NCBI RefSeq assembly: GCF_011326735.1
Contig: NZ_JAANCN010000005.1
Coordinates: 124,001 to 188,000 of the forward strand
Reading direction: 5' to 3'
From: Phycicoccus endophyticus
Lineage (GTDB): Bacteria; Actinomycetota; Actinomycetes; Actinomycetales; Dermatophilaceae
Length of the DNA stretch: 64,000 bases
Below the pieces are notes generated by a model. That model had not been told where the DNA came from. It did not search any database and worked only from the letters and a program-made list of their open reading frames with translations. A program made the position numbers and the translations under genes. Of the stretch, positions 36,970 to 44,881 are shown piece by piece. Numbering within the stretch: the stretch's first letter is position 1; the number at the start of each line of letters is the position of its first letter.

Positions 36970-37377
36970 TCAGCGCAGCCCACTGAGGTCCTCCCGGGTC
37001 GCCCCGGGCAGGACCCGGCGGACGACGTACCACGACAGCGCGAGCCAGAGGACGAGGTCGGCGAGCCACGCCAGCGGTGCCGGCAGGCCGAGGGCGCGGG
37101 TGAACAGCAGGGTCCCGCCCCAGGCGGCCGGGGTGAGCACGTAGGCGGTCACCGCCACCGCCAGCCAGGCCGGCAGGCTGCCCCCTCCGCCCCAGCGCAT
37201 GAAGGCCGTGAGGACGGCCACGAGGACCGCGAGGACGACGAGGGTCTTGAAGACGACGCCGAAGGTGGGGTTCGACGTCGCCGCCGCGAGCGCCCCGATG
37301 GCCACGGCGCACACCGAGGTGACGACGACGAGGGTGAGGACCGCGCCCACCTGCGCGGCCACGCGTTCGACGGTCAC
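36970..37377 (-). CDS. Four-helix membrane protein of the fusion-pilin operon
   Basis: 135 residues with four hydrophobic helices (about 10-30, 42-60, 68-88, 100-120). GTG 37377 overlaps the stop of the preceding gene (GTGA). Third and last gene of the operon headed by the large Flp-leader protein; converges on the lipoprotein at 36560. No family recognised; a membrane partner or immunity-like factor for the operon's first product is possible. Confidence 0.55.
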   Translation of the reverse strand: MTVERVAAQVGAVLTLVVVTSVCAVAIGALAAATSNPTFGVVFKTLVVLAVLVAVLTAFMRWGGGGSLPAWLAVAVTAYVLTPAAWGGTLLFTRALGLPAPLAWLADLVLWLALSWYVVRRVLPGATREDLSGLR

Positions 37378-37886
37378 CGCCCCGACCTCCGTGCGCGGGC
37401 GAGCAGCAGGCCCCCGAGCCCGAGGAGCAGGCCGCCCACGCCGGCGACGGCGAAGAGGGTGGCCTTGAGGACACGCTCACGGCCGCTGCGCTCGGCGAGC
37501 AGCACCTCGCTCGCGCCGTCGGCCTCGCACACCACCGACGCGCCGGCGGTGACCGAGACCTTGTTCGCGGTCGGGTACCACGTGGCGCCGTCCACCTCGA
37601 CCGGGCCACCGGGCAGCTGGGTGAGGGAGTCCGCGCGGCTGCCGTCGACCTCGCACGTGGTGTCACCGGTCTGCTCGACGTCGGCGAAGACCTCGGCCGT
37701 CCCGGCGGCCGAGGCGCTCAGGCTCTGCCCGGCCGCGCCTCGGCCGAGCACCGTGACCGCGGGACCGCCGCCGAGCAGGACGACGAGGGCGATGACGAGC
37801 ATGAGCACGCCGCCGGCCACGAGGGCGAAGCGGAAGAGGACCAGCGGGCGGGTGAGCAGCCGCTGGAGGAAGGAGCCCTCAGGCAC
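37374..37886 (-). CDS. Membrane protein with a two-cysteine extracytoplasmic domain (C)
   Basis: 170 residues: membrane helix (about 19-39), an outer domain with two cysteines 42 residues apart (TTCEVDG and VVCEADG), and a second helix (about 143-163). Same architecture as the gene at 35936. GTG 37886 overlaps the stop of the large Flp-leader gene by 8 bases, so it is translationally coupled to it. Confidence 0.6.
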   Translation of the reverse strand: MPEGSFLQRLLTRPLVLFRFALVAGGVLMLVIALVVLLGGGPAVTVLGRGAAGQSLSASAAGTAEVFADVEQTGDTTCEVDGSRADSLTQLPGGPVEVDGATWYPTANKVSVTAGASVVCEADGASEVLLAERSGRERVLKATLFAVAGVGGLLLGLGGLLLARARRSGR

Positions 37887-39273
37887 TGCAGGCCTCCCAC
37901 GGCACCCAGGCCTCGCCGTTGTAGTACTCGCCGCCGGTCGTCTGCAGCTCCGAGGTCTGGACGTCGAGGCTGAGGCCGAGCTCGGCGATCAGCTTGGCGT
38001 CGAAGTCGAAGCCGTAGTCACCGTCGTCGGTCGTGAAGTCCTGCCGGCTGAGGTAGCCGTGGTCCTGCACCGCGCGTACGAAGTCGACGGTGCCCTGGGC
38101 GGCCGCCAGCGGGTCGGTGACCTTGCCCGCCTGCGGGTTGGGCACGTACCCCGGCAGGCCCGGCACCGGGCCCATGTTCATCGCGTTGAGGAAGTCGGAC
38201 GCGACCTGCCGGTCGGCGGCCGTCTCCACGGGAAGGGTGACCGTCTCCTCGTGGCGCGACCCCTCGTCGGAGGAGTTCTCCCCGGCGTGGGCCTCCCCCT
38301 GGTAGCCGTACACCACCGAGATGGAGGTGACCTCACCGGCGGCGTCCCGGTCGATCGAGATGCCGGCGTCCACCTGCCCGGAGGCGGCCGCCTCGGCGTA
38401 GACGGTCTCCCCCTTGCCGTCGCCTCCCCACGTGCCGGCGTTGATGCCACCGCTGACGAGCGCGGAGTAGTACGTCGTCGTCGAGCCGTCCTTGCCCACC
38501 TTCGTGCCGAGCAGTGCCTGCACGCCGACGTTGGCGTCGGCGTTGGCGGCGATGAGCGTGGCCGAGGCCTGCGCGCTCGCGGAGGCGCCGCCCTCGTAGT
38601 ACGTCTCGTCGGACTCGGGCAGGTCGGGCACGCCGGCCAGGTCGGTGACCTGGTCCGACCCCCAGCGGATGGGGTTGGGCACGTGCCAGCCGGTCAGCGG
38701 GATCTCGTAGTCCTCGTCGCCGACGACGGTGTCGAGGGCGATGTCCGCGTAGTGGGCGTACATGAGGTCCTGCACCGCCTGCTCGTTCGGGAGGTTGTAG
38801 ACCTCGCCCTCGCCGAAGCTCACGCCACCCCCCGCCGACGCGGAGGCCTCGGCGCCGTACTCCTTGTCGTCCCACGTGCCGGTGACGTTGAAGCCGACGC
38901 CGGCCGCGGCCGACACCTCGGCGCCGGTGCCCCGGGTGACCCGGTAGGTCCCGTCGGACAGCTCCTCGACGAGCCACCGCTCGGTGCCGCCGACGGTGAC
39001 CGCCAGCGCACCGGTCACCTTGGCGTCGTGCCCCGACGCCGTGACGACGCACGGCTCCGGGGGGATGCGGTCCTCGGCCTGGATCGGCACGTCACACGAG
39101 CCCTGGCCCAGGGTGAACAGCTTGCAGATCGCCTCGGTGACCCCGCGACCCAGGGCGTTGCTCCCCCCGCCGATGCCGAGGAAGACGGTGCTCACGACGA
39201 GCGCCGCCACGGCGATGAAGCCGCCGTACTCCAAGGCGGTCGCGCCGCGCTCCGTTCCGCGCCCGAACACCAT
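37879..39273 (-). CDS. Large Flp-leader (pilin-like) surface protein, C-terminal domain unknown
   Basis: 464 residues. The N-terminus GTERG|ATALEYGGFIAVAALV is a Flp prepilin leader and helix (cleavage after G10, Glu at +5). Next comes AICKLFTLGQGSC, matching the AVCRIFMQEGC segment at the same place in the SGNH fusion protein. The rest (about 60-464) is a Gly/Ala/Ser-rich, probably beta-structured region (ASASAGGGVSFGEG, EGGASASAQASATL) with no recognised fold and a paired Cys near the end (WEACSA). Likely a minor pilin carrying an adhesin or effector-like head. Heads an operon with two overlapping membrane protein genes. Confidence 0.7.
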   Translation of the reverse strand: MVFGRGTERGATALEYGGFIAVAALVVSTVFLGIGGGSNALGRGVTEAICKLFTLGQGSCDVPIQAEDRIPPEPCVVTASGHDAKVTGALAVTVGGTERWLVEELSDGTYRVTRGTGAEVSAAAGVGFNVTGTWDDKEYGAEASASAGGGVSFGEGEVYNLPNEQAVQDLMYAHYADIALDTVVGDEDYEIPLTGWHVPNPIRWGSDQVTDLAGVPDLPESDETYYEGGASASAQASATLIAANADANVGVQALLGTKVGKDGSTTTYYSALVSGGINAGTWGGDGKGETVYAEAAASGQVDAGISIDRDAAGEVTSISVVYGYQGEAHAGENSSDEGSRHEETVTLPVETAADRQVASDFLNAMNMGPVPGLPGYVPNPQAGKVTDPLAAAQGTVDFVRAVQDHGYLSRQDFTTDDGDYGFDFDAKLIAELGLSLDVQTSELQTTGGEYYNGEAWVPWEACSA

Positions 39274-39426
39274 CGACCCCCTCGCTCGTCAAGGACACCG
39301 TCCCCGGCCCTCCGCCGGGATCACGGCCACCATGCTGTCACGCGGGGCCGTCCGCCCGCATGGGTCCGAGGACCTTCTCCCGCCCGCGGGCCCGTGGGCC
39401 CAGCGCCGCATCGTACACTCGGCGCC

Positions 39427-40050
39427 ATGTCGCATCCGGGGGTCCGCGCCGCTCGTGTCGTCGTGCTCGTCGGGGTGCTCTCCCTCCTCACGGCGGCCTG
39501 CTCCTCGGGCAGCGCGGACGACGACCTGCCCGAGAAGCTGCGCAAGATCACCCCGAGCGAGTCGCCCTCGGCACCGCTGGTCCACGACGGGACCGACTCC
39601 CTGACCGACCGCACCGTCTCGGGCGACGGGTTCACGATGCAGGTGCCGGCGGACTTCGAGGAGCAGAGCCCGACGACGAGGTCCGGCTCGACGACCTACC
39701 GGTGGCTGAAGTCCGTCCAGGGCAGGCAGCCGCCGATCATCGCCGTCGTCACCGACCCCGACCCGCGCAGCGACGCCATCGAGCAGTCCAAGGCGCTGGA
39801 GATCAGCCTCGAGGCGGACCCGGACGTCGAGGTCGTCCGCGCACCGGTCACCTGGCCGGGGGCCCAGCGCGCCATCCTCCTGCAGTGGGACCAGCCACAG
39901 CCCGGCTCCGACGAGGTCGTCACGACGTGGCAGCTCATGGCGCAGGTCAGCCCGGACCTCATCATGAACGCGCTCGCCGTCGCGCCGCGCGGTGAGTTCC
40001 AGGACCTCGACTTCGACAAGATCCTGGCCACGTTCACCCTGACCGGCTGA
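39427..40050 (+). CDS. Lipoprotein, unknown (possible LpqN-like fold)
   Basis: 207 residues. Lipobox LTAAC (Cys at about 25), charged linker, then a domain FTMQVPADFEEQSPTTRSG...IIAVVTDPDPRSDAIEQSKALEISL (shown in parts) that resembles the LpqN/DUF1795-type fold of actinobacterial lipoproteins. The match is by eye. It overlaps the 3' end of the convergent prepilin peptidase gene by 17 bases. Confidence 0.6.
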   Translation: MSHPGVRAARVVVLVGVLSLLTAACSSGSADDDLPEKLRKITPSESPSAPLVHDGTDSLTDRTVSGDGFTMQVPADFEEQSPTTRSGSTTYRWLKSVQGRQPPIIAVVTDPDPRSDAIEQSKALEISLEADPDVEVVRAPVTWPGAQRAILLQWDQPQPGSDEVVTTWQLMAQVSPDLIMNALAVAPRGEFQDLDFDKILATFTLTG

Positions 40051-40753
40051 GCCCGGCCAGGAGGGCACCGAGCCCGGGCAGCGCGAGCACGAGCACCGCC
40101 GCGCCGACCAGGTGCGGACCGAGGGGCAGCGAGGTCCGGCGGTCCGCCCGGCGCAGGGCGAGGAGCACCGCGCCGAGCAGGGCGACGGAGACGAACGCGA
40201 GCACCGTCGCGAGGACGACGTGGGACCACCCGAGGTAGCCGAGCAGCAGCCCGAGGGTGGGAGCGAGCTTGGCGTCCCCGAGCCCCATCCCGGAGGCCCC
40301 GCCGAGCAGGACGAGCCCGAGGTAGACCGCGCCGAGCACCACCGCGGCGAGCACCGAGCGGACCAGGTCGGTGTGCTCGCCCCGCAGGGCCGACACGGCG
40401 AGCAGACCGAGCAGCGTCCCCGGAGCCACCCGCAGGGTGATCGCGTCCGGCAGCCGCTGCACGTCCAGGTCGACGGCGGCCAGGACGACGAGCACGAGCC
40501 CGACGAGGACCAGCAGCAGCGCGAGCGCGACACCGGCCGAAGCGGACCCGTCCCGCTCCGCACTCCCGACGGTCCAGCCGGTGGCCACCATGAGGGGCGT
40601 CACGACGGCGCACGCCCAGGGGACCCAGGCGTGGCTGGTCGTTCGCAGGTCACGCTCGTCGTCGTACCGGTAGCCGCGCCCGTCGAGCCGCCGGCGCACC
40701 GCGAGGCCGGCCCCGAGCCCGCAGCCGGCGGCAAGGGTGAGCGCCCCGGTCAC
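40034..40753 (-). CDS. tadV: A24-type prepilin peptidase (TadV/CpaA-like)
   Basis: 239 residues with about six to seven membrane helices. The two catalytic aspartates of A24 peptidases are in AAVDLDVQRLPD and in GMGLGDAKLAP (GxGD). It is expected to cleave the G|A leaders of Flp, the TadE-like proteins and the two fusion pilins in this block. No N-methyltransferase/zinc domain is present, as in TadV. GTG 40753 overlaps the stop of the preceding gene (GTGA). Confidence 0.88.
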   Translation of the reverse strand: MTGALTLAAGCGLGAGLAVRRRLDGRGYRYDDERDLRTTSHAWVPWACAVVTPLMVATGWTVGSAERDGSASAGVALALLLVLVGLVLVVLAAVDLDVQRLPDAITLRVAPGTLLGLLAVSALRGEHTDLVRSVLAAVVLGAVYLGLVLLGGASGMGLGDAKLAPTLGLLLGYLGWSHVVLATVLAFVSVALLGAVLLALRRADRRTSLPLGPHLVGAAVLVLALPGLGALLAGLSRSG

Positions 40754-41397
40754 GAGGACGTGCGCTCCCAGACGTTGCGGAAGCCCGTGGCCGTCTCGAC
40801 GAACCGGTCGCCGGAGCACGTGTACGAGACCGGGCCGGTGCCGGGCGTGAGGTCCTGGGTCTGGGGGTCGGCCCCCTCGACGCTCACCGTCACCGTGCCC
40901 TCGGAGGACTCCAGCTCGAAGCTCATCCGGCCCCCGTCGGTGCTCACGGAGTACACGGCCGTGCCGTCGAAGACGATGGTCCCGGAGCCCTCGTCGGTCG
41001 TGATCTCGGCCGGCGTCGGGTCGTAGGTGACCCGTTCGCGTCCGTCCTCGCTGATCTCGAGCGTGCGCTGCAGACCGGTGATCGTCACCGTGCCCTGCGG
41101 CGTGTCCGAGCTCTCGGAGTGCTCCACGGTGCGCCACGACCCGACGAGGCACGGGTCGAGCGAGCCTGTGCCCGAGGTACTCCCGTCGCCCGCCCCGGCC
41201 GTGGTGGTGGGGCTCGCGCTCGACGCGGCGCCCCCGGCCGGGGCCGGAGCCGCGCTGCTCGCCGCATCGTGGCTGATGACGACGCCCGTGACGAGGCCCC
41301 CGACGAACAGCAGGGCCGCGGCGAGCACCGCCGTCAGCGTGAGGGCGACGACCACCCACGTGCGCGGCCCCTGCCGGACCGCCTCCCGTTCCTCCAT
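40750..41397 (-). CDS. Membrane-anchored lipocalin-like extracytoplasmic protein
   Basis: 215 residues. One N-terminal membrane helix (about 15-40), an Ala/Ser/Thr/Gly linker (about 44-78), then a beta-rich domain starting DPCLVGSWRTVEHSES and ending YTCSGDRFVE. The G-S-W start followed by alternating strands suggests a lipocalin-like barrel (inference). ATG 41397 follows GGGAGG. Coupled by a 4-base overlap to the prepilin peptidase, so probably part of the pilus system. Confidence 0.6.
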   Translation of the reverse strand: MEEREAVRQGPRTWVVVALTLTAVLAAALLFVGGLVTGVVISHDAASSAAPAPAGGAASSASPTTTAGAGDGSTSGTGSLDPCLVGSWRTVEHSESSDTPQGTVTITGLQRTLEISEDGRERVTYDPTPAEITTDEGSGTIVFDGTAVYSVSTDGGRMSFELESSEGTVTVSVEGADPQTQDLTPGTGPVSYTCSGDRFVETATGFRNVWERTSS

Positions 41398-41531
41398 CGC
41401 GTCCCTCCCCGTGTCGTGGCAGGGCAAGCCTGCCACGACCCTCGGCCCTCGCCGCCGTCTCCGGCCGCGCCCGGAGGCGGGCCTCGCTACCATCGGGGCG
41501 GGGAGGCCGCGGCCGAGGAGGGACCATCGCG

Positions 41532-42590
41532 ATGAGGACAGTGTCTGCCGTGCTCGCTGCCGCGGCGCTCGTGGCCGGCGGGCCCGCCCACGCGGCCACC
41601 GCGCCGCCGCTGCCGGAGGTCGAGGGGGTGCCCGTGCTCGGCCAGGCCTGGGTCGGCAACGTCACCGACGACCGACTCGCGGTGCTCACGGTGCACGGCC
41701 TGCGTCGGGTGGACGGTGGCACCGTCCTGTACTACTCCATGGGGCTGCGGGTGCAGGACCAGCGGGGGGACGCGGCGCACTTCGACGCGTACGGCAACGG
41801 GAACAACTACGTGCTCAACCAGGGTGGCGCGGTCTCCCTCGTCTGCACGGCAGCGGCGATCGACCCCGAGCACGACGTCGCGTACAGCGCCCTGCGGCTG
41901 GACTCCTCGCGGCGGTGCATCTCGACGAAGAACATCGACTTCACCGCCGGGGCCGACGAGCTCGGGAAGGCCGTCGTCGGCTACACCGTCCTCGCGCCCG
42001 TCCCGACGGACGTGAGCACCGTCGACGTGCTCATCGGCTCCCAGCTGGTCCAGGGGGTCCCGGTCGAGGACGGCCTGCTCGAACCGGCCGTCGAGGACCC
42101 CGCACCGGCCGTCGGCACCGGCTGGCCCACCGTCGAGACCTCGGCGGTCGCCGAGGCCGTCGCCCCCGAGAAGGCCGTCTTCGACCTACGCGCCCAGGTC
42201 GAGGACGTCGCCAAGAAGCTGACCGAGGCCACGCGGGGAGGCGTCAAGGAGCTCGACCTCGACGCGACGGTCCTCTTCGCCACGGACGAGGCGAGCCTGA
42301 CCTCCACGGCCGGGTCGGTCATCCGCGAGGCTGCAGCCGAGATCACCGAGGCCGGCACGCGCGGCACGATCACCGTCACCGGGCATACCGACAGCAACGC
42401 CTCGGAGGCCTACAACCTCGACCTGTCCAAGCGCCGGGCCGCGGCCGTGGCGGCCGCCCTGAAGCGCCGGCTGCCGGGCAGCATCAGCATCCGCAGGGTC
42501 GGCAAGGGCGAGAGCGAGCCGATCGCGAGCAACGAGACCGCGCGCGGCCGCGCGCTCAACCGCCGGGTGACGATCACCCTTCCCCAGTGA
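41532..42590 (+). CDS. Secreted OmpA-like (peptidoglycan-binding) domain protein, copy 2
   Basis: 352 residues, paralogous along its whole length to the product at 24586. Signal peptide (about 1-21), N-terminal beta domain (VPVLGQAWVGN...TVHGLRRVDGGTVLYYSM), PVEDGLLEP and GTGWP words. C-terminal OmpA domain has LDATVLFATDEASLT, TVTGHTDSNASEAYNLDLSK and RRVTITLP. Cysteines in SLVCTA and RRCIST may form a disulfide. Followed 11 bases later by a lipoprotein gene, as copy 1 is. Confidence 0.82.
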   Translation: MRTVSAVLAAAALVAGGPAHAATAPPLPEVEGVPVLGQAWVGNVTDDRLAVLTVHGLRRVDGGTVLYYSMGLRVQDQRGDAAHFDAYGNGNNYVLNQGGAVSLVCTAAAIDPEHDVAYSALRLDSSRRCISTKNIDFTAGADELGKAVVGYTVLAPVPTDVSTVDVLIGSQLVQGVPVEDGLLEPAVEDPAPAVGTGWPTVETSAVAEAVAPEKAVFDLRAQVEDVAKKLTEATRGGVKELDLDATVLFATDEASLTSTAGSVIREAAAEITEAGTRGTITVTGHTDSNASEAYNLDLSKRRAAAVAAALKRRLPGSISIRRVGKGESEPIASNETARGRALNRRVTITLPQ

Positions 42591-42601
42591 GGACCGAGGC
42601 C

Positions 42602-43219
42602 ATGACCCGACGTCTCGCGGCCCTGACCGCGGCCGCCCTCGCCACCATCGCCCTCACCGGCTGCAGCGACGACCCGGACACCCCGGAGCCGACGGGCTCG
42701 GGCTCGGTGTCGGTCACCTCCGGCGACGACAGTGCCACGGCGAGCCCGACGAGCTCGCCCTCGCCGTCCCTCGAGGACCGTTCGGCCGAGCTGCTCGAGG
42801 GGGCCGCGCCGCTCACCGAGATCGCGAGGACCAGGGCCGCGAAGGGCTCCTCGTTCGCCGGCTCGACCTTCACGTTCTACCAGCTCACCCGGTCCGACGC
42901 CTCGACGCTGCTCGTGTGGCGGGTGAGCGGGGGGAAGGGCTCGAGCAGCCCCTCCGACGCCAACGTGCGGCGGTGGGAGAACTACCCGGTGATGGTGGCG
43001 GACGCCAAGGAGTACTCGGTCGTCACCTTCGACAAGGAGGTCGACGGCTGGTCGGCGCTCTCCAACCCCATCCTGCGGATCACGAGCGGGAGCGCGGCTC
43101 CCCCGCAGTCGGCGCTCTACCCGCCGCTGCCGGCCGGGACGAGCTCGGTGACCTTGACGAGCCCCTGGTTCGCCGACGTCGAGGTGCCGGTGACCGAGGC
43201 CGCCACGGCCGCGGGCTGA
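42602..43219 (+). CDS. Lipoprotein paired with the OmpA-like protein, copy 2
   Basis: 205 residues. Lipobox ALTGC (Cys at about 20), Ser/Thr-rich linker with SPSLEDRSAELL, then a beta domain ending SALYPPLPAGTSSVTL. Paralogous to the lipoprotein at 25634, which pairs with OmpA-like copy 1 in the same order. Confidence 0.7.
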   Translation: MTRRLAALTAAALATIALTGCSDDPDTPEPTGSGSVSVTSGDDSATASPTSSPSPSLEDRSAELLEGAAPLTEIARTRAAKGSSFAGSTFTFYQLTRSDASTLLVWRVSGGKGSSSPSDANVRRWENYPVMVADAKEYSVVTFDKEVDGWSALSNPILRITSGSAAPPQSALYPPLPAGTSSVTLTSPWFADVEVPVTEAATAAG

Positions 43220-43243
43220 GCGCGGCCGGGCGTGCGGCGGTTC

Positions 43244-44029
43244 TCAGGCCGCGCCGCCCGGGGCCTCGCCGGGGCCGTGCTCCACGGCGACGACGACGAC
43301 GGAGACGTTGTCCCGCCCCCCGGCCCGCACGGCGGCGTCGACGAGCTCCTCGGCGGCGCGCTGGGGGTCGGGGTGCTCAGTCGCGAGCTCGAGGATCTGC
43401 CCGTCGTCCAGCTCGTTGCTCAGGCCGTCGCTGCAGACCACGAAGCGCTCACCGGGAGTGACCGGCAGCTCCCAGATGTCGGGGTCGGGTGCCGGGTCGG
43501 TGCCGAGAGAGCGGGTGATGACGTTGCGCAGCGGGTGGGTGGCGACGTCCTCGGGGGCGAGCAGCCCGGCCTCGAGGAGCTCACGCACCTCCGAGTGGTC
43601 GCGGCTCACCTGCCGGATCTGCGCGTCCGCCACGCGGTACACGCGGGAGTCGCCGACGTTGAAGACGACCCAGCCCTCCTCGTCGGGGGCTCCGGCGACG
43701 ACGAGGCCGGTGGCCGTCGTCCCCATGCCACGCAGCTCGGGACGGCCCTGCTGCGCCTGCAGGACCCGGCGGTTCGCCTCGTGCAGCGCCTCCGTGACGT
43801 CCTCGGGCCCGGCCGGCAGGCGCTGCTCGAGACCGGCGAGGGCCTCTGCGACGAGCTGCGAGGCCACCTCGCCCGCCGCGTGCCCGCCCATGCCGTCGGC
43901 GACGGCGAACACCCGCGCGCCGACGACGACGCTGTCCTCGTTGTGCTCGCGCACCCGGCCGACGTCGGTGGCACTGCCCGCGCGCACGACCACGGAGGGG
44001 GTGGGCCGCGACGGGTCGGCGGCGCTCAT
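43244..44029 (-). CDS. PP2C-family Ser/Thr protein phosphatase
   Basis: 261 residues with the full PP2C catalytic core: G-x-VREHNEDSVV, VFAVADGMGGHAAGEVAS, MGTTATGLV, FNVGDSRVYRV, VVCSDGLS and RDNVSVVVV. All metal-binding aspartates are present (D in NEDS, DGMGG, SDG, DN). No membrane anchor or regulatory domain. ATG 44029 begins shortly before the core; an in-frame GTG at 44149 would add 40 low-complexity residues and has no ribosome binding site. No kinase gene adjoins it. Confidence 0.92.
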   Translation of the reverse strand: MSAADPSRPTPSVVVRAGSATDVGRVREHNEDSVVVGARVFAVADGMGGHAAGEVASQLVAEALAGLEQRLPAGPEDVTEALHEANRRVLQAQQGRPELRGMGTTATGLVVAGAPDEEGWVVFNVGDSRVYRVADAQIRQVSRDHSEVRELLEAGLLAPEDVATHPLRNVITRSLGTDPAPDPDIWELPVTPGERFVVCSDGLSNELDDGQILELATEHPDPQRAAEELVDAAVRAGGRDNVSVVVVAVEHGPGEAPGGAA

Positions 44030-44300
44030 CCGCCGCTCCCGGGGGCTGCGGCCACCGGAAGGTGCGCCGGGGGCCCCACGGGCCAGGCGGCGGGCCGGGT
44101 CGGCCTCCCCCGGCCCGGACGGGCGAGGACGGGCATAGCGGTCTCCCACGGCCGAGCGGACGATGTCCGGGCGAGCCTAGCCCGGACCGGGCCGTCCCAC
44201 GCGGGTGAGCGCCCCCGGGCCGGTCGTCCCCGTCGACACGGGGGTCCTCCTCTGCGACACTGCGCGGGCACGACCGACATCCCCGAGCCGTGGAGACACC

Positions 44301-44864
44301 ATGCGCGAGCGCCCGAGCCTCAGCGGCGACTGGGCCATCGACCCGCAGCACACCCGGATCGGCTTCTCCGCCCGGCACGCCATGATCACCACCGTGCGCG
44401 GCTCGTTCAACGACGTCGCCGGGCGGATCCACGCCGACCTCGAGGACGTCGACGCCTCGCACGTCGAGGTCACCCTGCGGGCCGCGAGCATCGACACCCG
44501 CACGCCCCAGCGCGACGAGCACCTGCGCAGCGCGGACTTCCTCGACGTCGAGCACCACCCCCTGGTGACTTTCGTCAGCAGCCGCGTCGAGGAGATCGAG
44601 GACGACGCCTTCCTCGTCACGGGCGACCTCACCATCCGCGACGTCACCCGGACGATGTCGATCCCCATCGCGCTCACCGGGGTGCGGACCGACGCCTTCG
44701 GCGTGCTGCGGGCCGGCTTCGAGGGGTCGCGCAAGGTCGACCGCCGCGACTTCGGGCTCGAGTGGAACATGCCGCTGGACGCCGGCGGGGTGCTCGTCTC
44801 CGAGCGGGTCACCCTCGAGTTCGAGATCTCCGCGACCAGGGCCCAGGGCGAGCTCGCCCGGTAG
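44301..44864 (+). CDS. YceI-family protein
   Basis: 187 residues. Family pattern GDWAIDPQHTRIGFSARHAMITTVRGSF (shown in part: DPQHTRIGFSARH), RDEHLRSADFLDVEHHP, and the end region FGLEWNMPLDAGGVLVSERVTL. YceI proteins are lipocalin-like barrels that bind polyisoprenoids; this one lacks a signal peptide, like many actinobacterial members. ATG 44301 begins the conserved barrel. Confidence 0.9.
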   Translation: MRERPSLSGDWAIDPQHTRIGFSARHAMITTVRGSFNDVAGRIHADLEDVDASHVEVTLRAASIDTRTPQRDEHLRSADFLDVEHHPLVTFVSSRVEEIEDDAFLVTGDLTIRDVTRTMSIPIALTGVRTDAFGVLRAGFEGSRKVDRRDFGLEWNMPLDAGGVLVSERVTLEFEISATRAQGELAR

Positions 44865-44881
44865 CCGCGGACCGGGGGCGC

